Origin: Atrichornis clamosus | Lineage: Eukaryota; Chordata; Aves; Passeriformes; Menuridae | Direction of reading: 5' to 3' | Assembly (NCBI GenBank): GCA_013400975.1 | Contig: WBMZ01012071.1 | Span: forward strand, 588,742-652,741 | Length of the DNA: 64,000 nucleotides | Shown here: in pieces, positions 48,853-60,419 of the stretch | How the letters are laid out: every line of letters begins with the position of its first letter | Numbering within the stretch: the first letter of the stretch is position 1 | Made by a program: the position numbers and the translations under genes | The notes under the pieces: generated by a model | Database searches by the model: none | The model's input: only the letters and a program-made list of their open reading frames with translations | Told to the model about the DNA's origin: nothing

Positions 48853-49991
48853 CAGGAAGCCTTGCTGTAGCCTTGCCTTCAGTGCATGCATCCCTCAGAG
48901 TTGACGCATCATCAAATTTTTATTTCAATCTATTGAATCACTTGGTATGATTCTTTTATTTCCACTACCTCATCTTGTCACCGCTTTGTTCAACTGCTTG
49001 ATGCATTCCATTAGTGAAGATTCAGAATCTGCCCTGAACCATGGAAGCTATTTCCTGCTCTGTGTACTTGTCACCACTAATGACTTTCGCAGACAGGAGC
49101 ATATTTCCATGTATTGATGCTGGAATTTCAACAGCATCACATTTGCTTTCTGAAAGGATCTCTGGTTTCCTTGATAAAAATAATCACCTGTTTTTTCGAC
49201 CGTACTCCCTTTGGACTACAATAGCCACCAGCTGCTGTTGTGCCTGAACCCATCTCCTGTGTGAGCCTATTGTGAACCTACTGAGAAGTGCTATGATTGT
49301 CAATGTCTCTTGGTGCCTGCTTGTAAGCGGCACTGTTTATCTTCTTGTGACAGAAAGCTAAATTAATTTAGGGCCAAGCTTAAGCTTTTTTCTTGCCCTT
49401 TCATATGCTTCCACTTAAGTCTCTTGATCATTCTCACGTGTGCTCAAGATGTATCAGTAATTCTAAAGGATAGGCAAGGATAATTCCAAAAGATCTTTTC
49501 AAGCGTGTATTCAGGCAGTTTTATAAACTGGTGAGTTGATTTTATGTGCTTTGACTCAGCACCTCAGTATCTTTCAGCTCCCATGTGGAGTTGGCCAGAA
49601 ACACATGACAGAAGGTCTGAGCCTTTGACTGAACTTCTTTCAGTCAAGCTTATTTCCATTCTCTTTACATTTACTACAAATAGTCATCCTTCGATAAGCA
49701 TGCATTTTGGTCAACAGCTTTTCACACAGAAATGTCAGCAGCTGTATCCTGATGATGCATCTTTGAACCAGACATAAATCCTGACATTTGTATCATATGA
49801 AAAGTTATGTCAAATATGGCCAAAAGGTGATTTCTGGCTTACCAAGAAACATTCCTGACATGAGAAGTAATAAACATCTTTGCTGTGAATAAAACTTGAA
49901 ATCATCCTATTTGCTTAAAAACTCCTGAATCTTCTGAAATTTGTATCACAGGACCTTAATTTTTTCATTCTCTGGCATACTAGACTTTATA

Positions 49992-50017
49992 GTTTTAAAG
50001 TCTATAGACTTTAAAAC
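49992..50017. repeat. 26-bp perfect palindrome
   Basis: GTTTTAAAGTCTA followed directly by TAGACTTTAAAAC, two exact 13-bp arms with no spacer. A partial extra copy of an arm (TAGACTTTA) lies at 49981-49989, and a further hairpin at 50027-50049 (CAGTGAC, 9-nt loop, GTCACTG) follows. Confidence 0.95.
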
Positions 50018-53000
50018 CTTTAAAACCAGTGACTCTTTTAAGGTCACTGAGTATGATTTGCTACCTAAGAAAATAAATGAAAAAAATGGAAAAAACCCCC
50101 TGTCATGATGCATTGGAATGATATAAACATATAGACATAGGCTAACCCCTGTGGATTGTACAAACAAATATCTGCTACTTGTGCTGAGCAATTAAGAAAT
50201 GTAGCATATTTTGCTTAGGTGAAAGATGGCTTGTAGTGTCTCATGGGTTACATGTAGCTGGCTTTGCAATCGACAGGAAGGTTTAACTGGCTCCTGATGT
50301 AAAAGTGTAGCTGCAGACTCTGGCTCTTGTGTCCCCTGGTGTCTGCTGCGGTGTGTGAGCAGTGTTTGGATCAACTGCAGCCACACTGCAGGGATTACTC
50401 TTTAATTGTAGGTGTTCAGGTCATACTGCTGCCTTTCCATCCCAGGGCAGAGACAGCACTCAGGGCAAACTCAGTTGCCCAAGCTCACTGGAACATTCCA
50501 AAAGAATGGCCATTATTCTCTCTGATTTATATGCTGTGTAATACAGTGCATCACCTTTTTAGGTCTGTCTCTGGTTTACCTTCTGGATTCCCTTAGCCTG
50601 CTTGAGTGTATTTTGTAATTGATCTATTTCTTCTTCTACTTCTGGCTTTTATTTCCTTACAGGCTCAATCTTTCATGGGCTTTAGTATTCATCAGACACG
50701 CATAAGTGTGCCAGTGCTTCAGGCATTATTCCTGGAGGTGGTATCACTTCTGGTTTTTTTCCCCAGTAAGACAGTACCAAAAGCTTTGTGCTCATTTTTT
50801 TCTTTTTTTTTTTTTCCCTTAGGCAGCTCTCAGTACAGACTTGGTGTTTGCTTCCGTGCCTGTACAGGATTTTTTTTGTCTAGAAGTAAAGCTCTATGCT
50901 GTCTGCTTCTGTTTTTTCATTCTGCTTTGTTTCCATGCTGATAACAGTATTTTTCATGCCCTGAGTGTCTTTAGCTTGACCTTTGCCACAATGTGTTTTG
51001 TACCTCATGCTGAGTCACTAGAAAGGACACCAAATATGTATCCCAAAATGATTTGTAATTAAAACAACGGTTTAAAAATCTGCTGTGACTGCAGCTGGTA
51101 TTCACATCGTTGCACATCTTGGTGCCCTTCCAGACTCTTTCCTCCTCCAGCAGGTTGCTTAGGCCCTGATCCTCTAATCTATACCCTCTAGAAATTGTTC
51201 TTTATGAGCCATCTGTCAGCTTGCTCCTGTCCAGCGTGGAGCAAACAAGCCTAGCCTTCCACTGAGGAGGAGCAGCAATCCCAAGCAGAACCCCATAAAC
51301 TCCTAAAGCAGGGATTTATGATACTAGAGTTCACCTGAAACGTTTTAGTCACAAATTTGGGGGTTTTGTCTATACCAAAATACCAATTAAATATCCATCA
51401 TTTTTTTGGTATTAACCTTGATTAGATTACCTATTTGTATCATAGTGTATCTCTTCCTTCTTCTGTACTCTTGATCCTTGTTCTGTGTCTGTTTCCCTGT
51501 TTGTATCAGACTTGTATGTACTGCCTGATAACTGTCTACTGTATAAGAGAAAAAGTAGATCACTGGCTGTATTTATTATGCTTCCAAAAGAAAAATTAAA
51601 AGGAGTTCTTGCAATGAAGTAAATCAACAAGAGTGATTCTTAAGGAATCATCAATAATAGCTCAACTGTACTATCTCACTTAAAAATGCAGATTTATTAC
51701 TTTCTTCATTTTGACTATCAATACAATAGATTTTTTAAACGTCAAAGCAAGTGTACTGTAGTTTGGTATCTGAGCTGATAAAATGCCTGTCTTCAAATAT
51801 GGAACCTGAATGAAACAACAGTAATTAAATTATTGGTCGATCTTACTCATTTGAGGTTTTTTCCCCTTCTGTGAGTGGAAAGCTGGCTTGACTACAGAAT
51901 GTTTGTACTTTGACAAGATTTACAATAGCAAATTAATACTGATAAAAAATAGGCAAAATGAATATAGTAAGAATAATAAATACAGAACTTCCAAAGGAAA
52001 ATTACATGAAAGAAGCCTTGCTTCTATTTTCACTGAGCTGAAACAGTTGTACTCAGGTGTGTTTATCTTTGTGCACTGGCTAAACACATTAGACCCTACA
52101 CTTCATAGCATCAAGTTGCTTAACTCTACATGGGAATCAAACTAGACAGTAATTCTTACTGTTATTTACGTGGTGAGGTTATAGACATAATGTTTTACAG
52201 GCCTTTTGAGGTCAGAATAGAAAAATGGCAAAAACCTTGAAGCCTGCAAGGAAATTCAGTTGATATTTGTTCTTAATGAATTAACCATCTACCTTGTCAT
52301 CAGTTCTGTTCTGTCATTAATGATGCAAATATTACCAGGTGTGGAATTTCCATAATGTTGAATTATGTAATAAACCAGTATTTCACCTTCAGAAGACATG
52401 AAGTTAGCAACCATTCCAATAGTTTCTTCTGTTGGTTAAAGAAAAAATGTAAAATATGAGAAAACAAAACATGAAAAAACAGTGGCAGCTTATTGAGATA
52501 GTTTGTTAGGTGCATCACATTTCGTCTCTATGCATCAGTATTTTTCACAATAAAAAAAGTTTAAAATATTTTGTCAAGATATTCTTATTTATTAAAAGAA
52601 CAAAATATGTGAAAAAATATAGCAATAGAAAAACCCCCAGATCTACTATCTATTTAAAACATTATTTAAAATTACCCTCCCCATTGTATTTTTCCATTAA
52701 TATTTCAAAAGGGTTCATTCTCAAATAGAAAGTGAATGGGCTTCTTAATTAGAAACAAGATAAGAATCTTAATTAAATTGCCCTAAATAAAGCTGAGTTT
52801 AGAACTAGTTTTACCCTTGACTACAAGCAGCGGATATAGCAGTGCATGTTTTAGAATCCTTAAGAAGTCATCATTTTTATTCCACTGCCAGTTTTGACAT
52901 CTCTATGATAAATCTCTCCTGTGTCCTGAACACTCCAAGTATTTGAGTGTTTCAGGAAAGTCCTCCCTATAGGGTTTGAGCTGAAGTAGTCTCAGCTCTG

Positions 53001-54621
53001 CTGGTTCAATTAACTCAACTAAAGGCCAGTGTTGCTGATGGACTCAGTTTAACTCCCAAACCAATACTTAAAGCTATTGTGTGTACTCAAACTACTCTAC
53101 AGTCTGCAATCTAAATATAACCTTTTGTCTTTCGAGTAATTGTCTTCATTTGCAAGCAAGGGATTTTTTATTCCATTGAGGACTGCTCATCAGCTACATA
53201 AGAAAACAAACACAAAACATTTTTTAAAAAAGGCTGAATGCACATCAGTTTTACCTGAAAAAATTAATATTCTGAAAATCTTATTAGAAATAAGGTCTAC
53301 AGTGAGCACTGAGACAACTTTTTAAAAGGTTACTTATACTCCAATAACATTGATTAACAGTAAATATTTGAACAGTGACTAAAACTGAATCCAGTACATT
53401 GCCAGGAAAGGTTACGCAGATCAATGTACTGCAGATGGGTACTGAAATGTTATTAGACCTGATTAGTGGAAGACTGCACTTGAGAAGCAAAATTTAAGAC
53501 AAATCCAAAAATAGGCCATTAAGGAATTTAAAGAAATATTCTCAATGAAAGGAATAATTTAATATTTTAAAATGTAAATAAGCATGATTATTTCTGTTTT
53601 TCTGGGAGCTGTGGGGTAGAGTAGACTAAAACAGCCCAAAAACTTTTAAACAAAAGCTTACTTGTAATTTTTAGAGCAGCTGCTCGGCAGCAGATCAGCA
53701 AACATTCACAATTTCCCTGTCTACTCAAACTGTGTAAAGCAGACAGAGCATTTTGTTCACTCTAGCTTCATTTACCAGGATACTGTAAAAGCTGCTGTGG
53801 ATCAGGTGGAAAGTGCTCATGCTGAACTAAGCATGGAGTATCCTTCAACATACTACAAATTCTAACCCCATGCTCTTAGAAATAAAAGTATCTATTTCTG
53901 TGAGCTCATTCATCAGAAACTGTTCCCAAGCAGAAATGCCAGAATGACTTCATAAATTGAAATCATAATGCTTGGCAGCCAGATTTTGCTATGATTTATA
54001 AAAATGCAGTCTTTTTGAAATTTCTTTCTGCGCAGGTCAGTAAAGCCTTTTCACCATGACAGTGCTGGCACTCAGTTCAAGGTGGAATTTTACTTTAAAA
54101 ATTAAATGAGCTATTACTAAGCAGAAAGTCTGGACAAAACCAAATAACATATTCAGCAAGAAAATAAATCAGTGACTAGGCAATCCCCCAAATACTTCCT
54201 TTCTTAAAAGCTAAATTTTGTGGCTTAAATTAATGAGGATATTGTACAAACTGAGGAGAACAGCCCACACAAGAATGCATTGTTATGAAATCTTGGAAAG
54301 ATTTTCCCTATAGTTTTGCAACTCATGGATAAAGAATGCAAGTCCTTCCTTTTTACCTGTCTTTATCTTTGTGCTAAGGAGGGTATCCTGATGAAATTTT
54401 TCTAACTGAAAGAGACCACCAAGAAAAAGACCTAGTGATAACAGGAATTATCAATAGATGAGTATGTGCCTGTCATCCCTGTATATCTGTCCTGTGACCT
54501 GAACTAATTGTTTCAGCTGCTAACTATCTATGTTACATGAAAATGTTAAAGCTACATTTACTGCAGCTAACGATCTTTTACATTTTAAGGCAGGCATTTT
54601 AATTTACATGTTCATTCAAGG

Positions 54622-54667
54622 TGATTGATTTTTATATGGAGAAAAGACCAATCAATCAATCATTTTC
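54622..54667. promoter_or_regulatory. Cluster of PBX/HOX-type motifs
   Basis: TGATTGATTTTTAT at 54622-54635 and CCAATCAATCAATCATTTT at 54649-54667 give several TGATTGAT-type half-sites, on opposite strands, within 46 bp. PBX/HOX complexes bind TGATTNAT. Motif match only; part of it is simply an ATCA microsatellite. Confidence 0.25.
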
Positions 54668-56947
54668 AACTAATCAGTGCCTTAATGGATGCATTTGCAA
54701 AAGTATTATCTCAGCAAAAATCACCTTCTTGCACTTTAACTGTCTGACATTTATCAAGGATTTCCTTAAACAAAATTTTTCTCATTATAATATTATGTAA
54801 ATGCTAAAAAAAAAATCTTGCATTTTAGCTGCATGTTCATATTAAATATATATCTAAAAAAAAAGCAATAATACATGTATTTACCAGATACAGAAATGTA
54901 AGAATTCTAGATTTAAGTTTCACAAACAGAACAAATTAAGATTATCCTTTTCAGAATAATGACATCGAAATCATGACATGAGGTCAAGGGTACATAACTT
55001 TAACTGCTACTTAGCTTTAGAATAAAGATGGTAATCATTTGATGTTGTTAAATACAAAAATAAAGCTTTTTATCTGTACAGCATCTCTTACTGAAAGATC
55101 TCAAAGCAGTCTGTGTTAATTTCATGTCATTTTTAACGTCGGTACTTCAAACACTATCCAAAACTTTTGGGTTGCTACTATATATCCATTTTTGCTTTCA
55201 TCTGATTCTGCTTGCCTGCATATTTCCACAAGATAAAGAAAACAGTTTAATTTTTTTTATATTGCTATGTTTTACTATGTTTTAAGAAACATTTTTAATA
55301 GAGATTCTTTTCCATGGATGGATTTTTGTCACATAAAACTAAGGAAGCTGAACATATTTTGCCTTCCTTATATCTTCATCTAGGAACCAGAACAGTATGA
55401 ACTATATTTTCCATTTCCTTCAGTAATTCTGTGTCTAGTTATGATGATCTAAAATTGCCATATTTGTTTTCAAATCCTTTTGTGAAATAAACCTTCATTC
55501 ATCATGCTATTTATCTGCTCTGAATTCTAGAAACAAAGTATATTTTCTTTCTCATAGGAGATCTTCATAGGTTCATAAATTGAAAATTTGTTTTGGAAAG
55601 GAAGTATGTCTGTATGTGTATTAGTAATACTGAATAGTAAAATCAGGATTTTTCTTCCAGGAATTGCTCAAATTTCCATAAAAGAAGTCAGCTAGGCAAT
55701 CTGTACAATCTAGCTCTACAGGCCATATTTCTCTTTTCACTAGCCCAAAGGCTGGCAGAATAAGGTTCCAGTAGAAAGCCAGGAAAATGCAGTAGAATAT
55801 CAATAACTGTCAATCAATTTATATAGAACAATGTCAGCTACACTACAGGGTAATTCAAAAAACGATTTCCAAAACTGATTCAGAGCTGATTTAGCTGTAT
55901 AATGTAGACAAAGAAGTAATTTAAAGAATCTTTGAATATTCAAGTCTTTTCCAAATAGTACCAACTCAGCTGAAAGCCAATGTTCATTTTTTTAAAATAC
56001 ACAAGAGCTAAAATTTTTTTTCTTTAATTCCTGAACATTTTTTTAATAAGTAAGAAAACAGCACTGAGTTTCTCACTTGTACAGCTGTGACATTTTAGAG
56101 TAACCTGCCTCTGATTATAAAGAGTTCACAAAGGAGCAGAACTTTGTAAGGAGTTCTGAAAACAGCTATCCTTAACAAGCTTCTCCTGAACCCTGCCTTG
56201 TGTCGTGACTCCAACATCCAGCCAAGGTGGATTTGCTTTCCAGACCACAACTGCCTAATCTCTTATGAGCTATTAGTAAGGCAGAGCTGAGGGTCCTGTG
56301 CAGCACCACAGTTCAACAACTACTTTGTTTTCTTGGGTAGCATGACAAGAAAAAAATGTCTTGGCGAGTCAACAGTGCTGAAGATGGTTAGTAATTTCAA
56401 ATGTTAAAAACTACATAGTATTAGGCTCTATCGAATATTAGGCTAAACTCTCTTCTTCCATTTAGCCAAAAGTTTTCAACCCATGCTGTGTTGAACCTGA
56501 GTTCAAGTTCAACCCTCATGTGATAGTTCCATCAATAGTTATCTTTGCTAATAAGCCATCTGGCAGGGTGTCAGCTTCTATGGAAAACAGGTGTTTGATC
56601 CAATTCTCATTTGTTATACTGTCAAGAAAGCATTCACTGAAGTTGGTGACTAAATCAGGCAACGTTCTTGTACGTCAGCAAAAAGACAGGATGAATTTCA
56701 AATTAACATTAAAATATTTCTATGGTTAAAACATTTGCCAGTTTCTCTCACACCTCTCAACTTACCCCATTGTATCTTCAGGTGCAATTTCTTTATCTTG
56801 CCTACATTCTATGTTCTGATTTGTATCTAATTATTACATAATGTGCATATTTTAATCTCTAGATACTGCATTCTCCTCAGTGCAATGCAAGAACAAAAAG
56901 TTAAACATATGAGTTCAAGATCATTAGATCATTAAAAAATGACTTAC

Positions 56948-57046
56948 CTCAGGCAAAATTAAAATCCGCCCCCCCGAAAATGTGTTCCTTACAGCAGAAT
57001 TCAGAGTTGTGAGCCAACACCTGCCAAAGTTACAGCCTTCCTGGGT
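56948..57046 (-). other. Orphan exon-like unit (99 bp, open frame, strong splice signals)
   Basis: Read on the minus strand this has a good acceptor (ACTCTCTTTTCTAG|A), 99 bp with one fully open frame of 33 codons (TQEGCNFGRCWLTTLNSA, then VRNTFSGGRILILPE) and a near-ideal donor (GAG|GTAAGTC). The length is a multiple of three. I do not recognise the peptide. It lies about 8.8 kb upstream of PIGK on the same strand, so it could be an exon of an alternative 5' PIGK transcript, of a long non-coding RNA, of an unannotated gene, or a chance cryptic exon. It includes a run of seven G. Confidence 0.3.
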
Positions 57047-57970
57047 CTAGAAAAGAGAGTTTGGACAGTCGTTTTCCACTTTATTATGGAATATGAAAAA
57101 CAGAGAGCTTTAGCTCTAGAGCAACTAAGTTCTTTAGCAAGGAAAAGCAAACATCAGAGTCTGACCAACATTTTGACAGCTACTGCTCTGTGCTGAATAC
57201 TCAAGACATACTGAATATGAAAATAGGCCACTCTACATTTTACCAGAATACTGCAGTTATCACCATGGTCACTTTCAACAAGAGAACCTGCCAACATTAT
57301 TCCATTGTGAATCTTAATTATTAAAAAATGGCCATGTCACAAAACAAGATTTTTTACTTAACGTTTACTTTATTCTTTGGCATACATGTGCATCCTGACC
57401 AAAATTAATAGTACTGGTGTTTGACTACAGTGAAACAAAAATCTGTATTAATAAATGCCCAGTGGACCCTTTCATACCAGAAAATGCCCATCCAGGCATC
57501 CTTCTTGGCCCTAGGTAAGAATAAATTATTTCAAACTAGATAGCACCTTTTTCCCTTTGACTTGACATCACAATGTTTTGTGCCACTGTAAAGATACAAG
57601 CATCAAAAAATGTGGAGTGCTTCTCAGTGTGAGCAATCTCTGAAATCATTATATGACTTTTCTAAGCCCTTCATACAGGAAGTTGGTATTACTTTCAATT
57701 CATTTAGCTTTCTATTAAAAAAAAAAAGTAAAGATGCTTATCTTTTCAAGAGCTGTACTTTGTGAAAGATGATTTTCAAGTAGGAAAGATTTTCACTGTA
57801 TGAATGAATAACAAGTTATAGAAATAGTGTCATAAGGCACTGGTCCATTTAACCACTGAAATAAAATCCAAATGATAAGTAACTGGGACTCATACTTTCT
57901 AAAAATCTTGAGCTTCACAGTGTTCCCAAGATGAAGTCTAATAGCTGTGCTTGAATTCTTTTCTATTTCT

Positions 57971-57985
57971 ACCACCACCACCACC
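57971..57985. repeat. (ACC)5 microsatellite
   Basis: Five perfect ACC units in the intergenic region. Confidence 0.9.
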
Positions 57986-58404
57986 CACAAGTCATTATTC
58001 AGTTTAAGCCTATTTTATTGACTGAATTTTCCTGTGTTTCTTTGTGTTTTGTTTTGGGTTTTTTTCCTCCAGCTACACAAATTCCCTAGCTTACAAAGAG
58101 TAAACTAGATGAACAGAAATTATTATCTGGGGACAATTCATAGATTAGAACATTAAAATCTGTGTCTGGATCCTTAGAATGAAAGGAAATTAGGACTTCT
58201 TTGGAAAAAAATCACACCACCTTTCTGAGATGTTGAAAATTCAGTATCCACTGATTTGGAGTGTTTATTAATCAGGTACTGAAAAATGGTAACTGAAGAA
58301 TATAAAATAATCCTCCTGAAGAGCAATTTCTGTAGCACTGTGGGGAGAGGGGGAGATTTCAGTTTAGCTGACATAAAATAAAAGCAAAAAGCATCAAGAA
58401 GCTG

Positions 58405-58500
58405 TAATGGATCAGACTGAAAGTCTGGGTAAGCCCTCAATCTGTGTTCTCCCCCATAGTGATCAGCTGTTTAGGGACAGGGAAAACCTCTACAGGACCT
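58405..58500 (-). mobile_element. Ancient amniote CR1/L3-type repeat fragment
   Basis: TGGATCAGACTGAAAGTCTG followed by a CTGTTTAGGGACAGGG-like block resembles the widespread sauropsid repeat containing GGATCAGACCAAAGGTCCAT and AGATGCTTAGGGA. Read on the plus strand this is the complement of the element's 3' region. It is heavily diverged and the family name is tentative. Confidence 0.4.
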
Positions 58501-59224
58501 CCTGCCTTTCATCTCTCAGAGACTTAAGGACTTCCCAAGGTGGTAATATTGAATTTATTTAGTTACATAATGCTGTACAATATCCTCATACTATCTCATT
58601 ATTATAAACCAGATGAAGGATTAAAAACCTAAATGCAAAAATATGCATGATAATTGGGAATTATTTAAGAAATGTTAACAAGACAGAAAAAAAAGTGGCA
58701 ATTTTCCTTGAAAATAAAGATATGTAAGATTAAGAAAAACACCTATTGCAAATAATAGAAGCTGCAAGAAATATATATGAGAGATTTAAGAACCATTAAA
58801 AAAATGAGAAGGGGAACAAAATGGCACAAACCCCTGTGGTCAGGGGTGCAACAACATTTAAAAGAACTGTTTTTCTGCAGAAAGAAAGAAAAAGATCCTA
58901 ACAATAATATTGGAATATACTTGCATAGATTTATCAAAAGCAATTGGAAGACTTCACTAAATATTTCTGTTCTGTATACAGAGAAATGATCAGATGATGT
59001 AATTATACCATAGCATGATGATGAAACATTCTCCATTAGAACTGTAGTCAAGTAAGTTTTATAAATAGTAGTCACTAAAAATAACTGAGTAAATCTGCAT
59101 ATTTGGATACATTGCATCGAAGTTTTAAAACAGCTGGAAAAGACAGGAAAGGGAAAATCTGGAAAGGGACTCTAAGAACCCTTGAAAAATTTATGTTCTG
59201 GGAATATGCAGACCAGTACTTTCT

Positions 59225-60130
59225 AAGGGTGGTGGCGTAGGGAATTATAGGCCTGGCCATCTAACATGGAACTTAGTGAAAAAACACGACTGATAAGAAC
59301 ATACTGGAGTATATATTATATAAAATTTCATTTATGCCTGTCAATACCAGTTTCTGAAAAATAGATCCTCTCAAATCTAGGCATAGATACTTGTTCAAGA
59401 AGGTTTGTTTTGGCTGATGAAGAAAAAATGTGCTGATCTGATGGCATTTATTTACTGCCGCAACATATTTTCTTTAAGGAACCTGAGCGAATCAAAATTA
59501 ATGGACATATATTTAATAACTAATTGACTGGCCTCAAAAGGGAAGTGTGAACGGGAAATACGAAGTGAGTTTCTGTTTTGGTCCCATGGGAACTGTGTTT
59601 TGCCCATGTGCTGTACAACAGCTGTATTGAGTACCAAATCCAAAGAGAGTCACTGGTACCAGTGGCAGGTAACAAAGACCATGGAAATGGGAACTCGCAA
59701 AGGGGACTGAGCTCGCTGATTTCTTGGTAAACTGGATGCAAGCAAATATATGAAGTCGTACATCAAAGAATAAAGTGCAGGTGTTGATGTTCCAGTGGAG
59801 GAATCTATGACAGGAAACAGTGGAAAGCAGAGCAGCTGGCAGCCTGCCAGGTAACCAGCTAAAGGCGAGCCCTGTTGCAACACCATGGCAGGGCACAAAG
59901 TCAGTCCATCAGTGGGAAAACAACAGTGAGGGCTGTGAGGATGTCACAAGCAGGCTGCAACAGCAGAACAGTGCGTCCTGTTTGATGCCTTCGTTGAAAA
60001 TGTGTGTCAATAAATTGGAAAGAGTTCAGGGAAAGGTCACAAGAATGATTACGCTGTAATTGGAAAATAAAAGCTACAGCTATTTAGTTTATCATAACCA
60101 AGAGGGACTTCATCATAGCACTTCTTTAAA
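59225..60130 (+). mobile_element. Decayed non-LTR (CR1/L2-like) element remnants
   Basis: The clearest part is near 60000-60060, translating as NKLERVQGKVTRMI. That matches the LERVQRRATRMI motif at the C-terminus of CR1-clade reverse transcriptases and is followed by a block like the LSYEERL/LFSL segment with stops. At 59238-59262 GGAATTATAGGCCTGGCCATC resembles the NYRPISLTS motif of the same enzymes. The intervening sequence is unrecognisable, so this may be one very old copy or two fragments. Confidence 0.4.
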
Positions 60131-60358
60131 ATGTTTTTTTCTCAGCAGATTGAAATATGCATCCTCAGACTTTCAAGTGGCATGATCTTCTTTTTTCCCT
60201 CCCATGTTCTATTCATCTTGGTGTCCTCAAAAGTTACATAAAATGGTAATTCTGGGACTTACTGAACTCTAGATCCAGAGTCTAGATTTTTCTAGGTAGA
60301 TTTTTCACTCCCTTTCAATTAGTGATTTAATTCATGTAAGTAACATGTTCAGGGATCA

Positions 60359-60419
60359 GTAGAAAAGAAAAAAGTGGAAAGAAAAAAAAAAAGAGTGGAA
60401 AAGAAAGGAGGGGGGAAAC
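60359..60419. repeat. Polypurine tract
   Basis: About 60 bp of A/G with only two T (both in AGTGG), including A11 and G6 runs, in the intergenic region. Confidence 0.85.

Noticed and set aside
49022..49290. Minus-strand reading resembling a protein end (SKCDAVEIPASIHGNML, then IASMVQGRF and stop) with a downstream AATAAA
   Set aside because: Only about 53 codons between stops, a competing open frame overlaps it, no family recognised and no splice acceptor; most likely chance.
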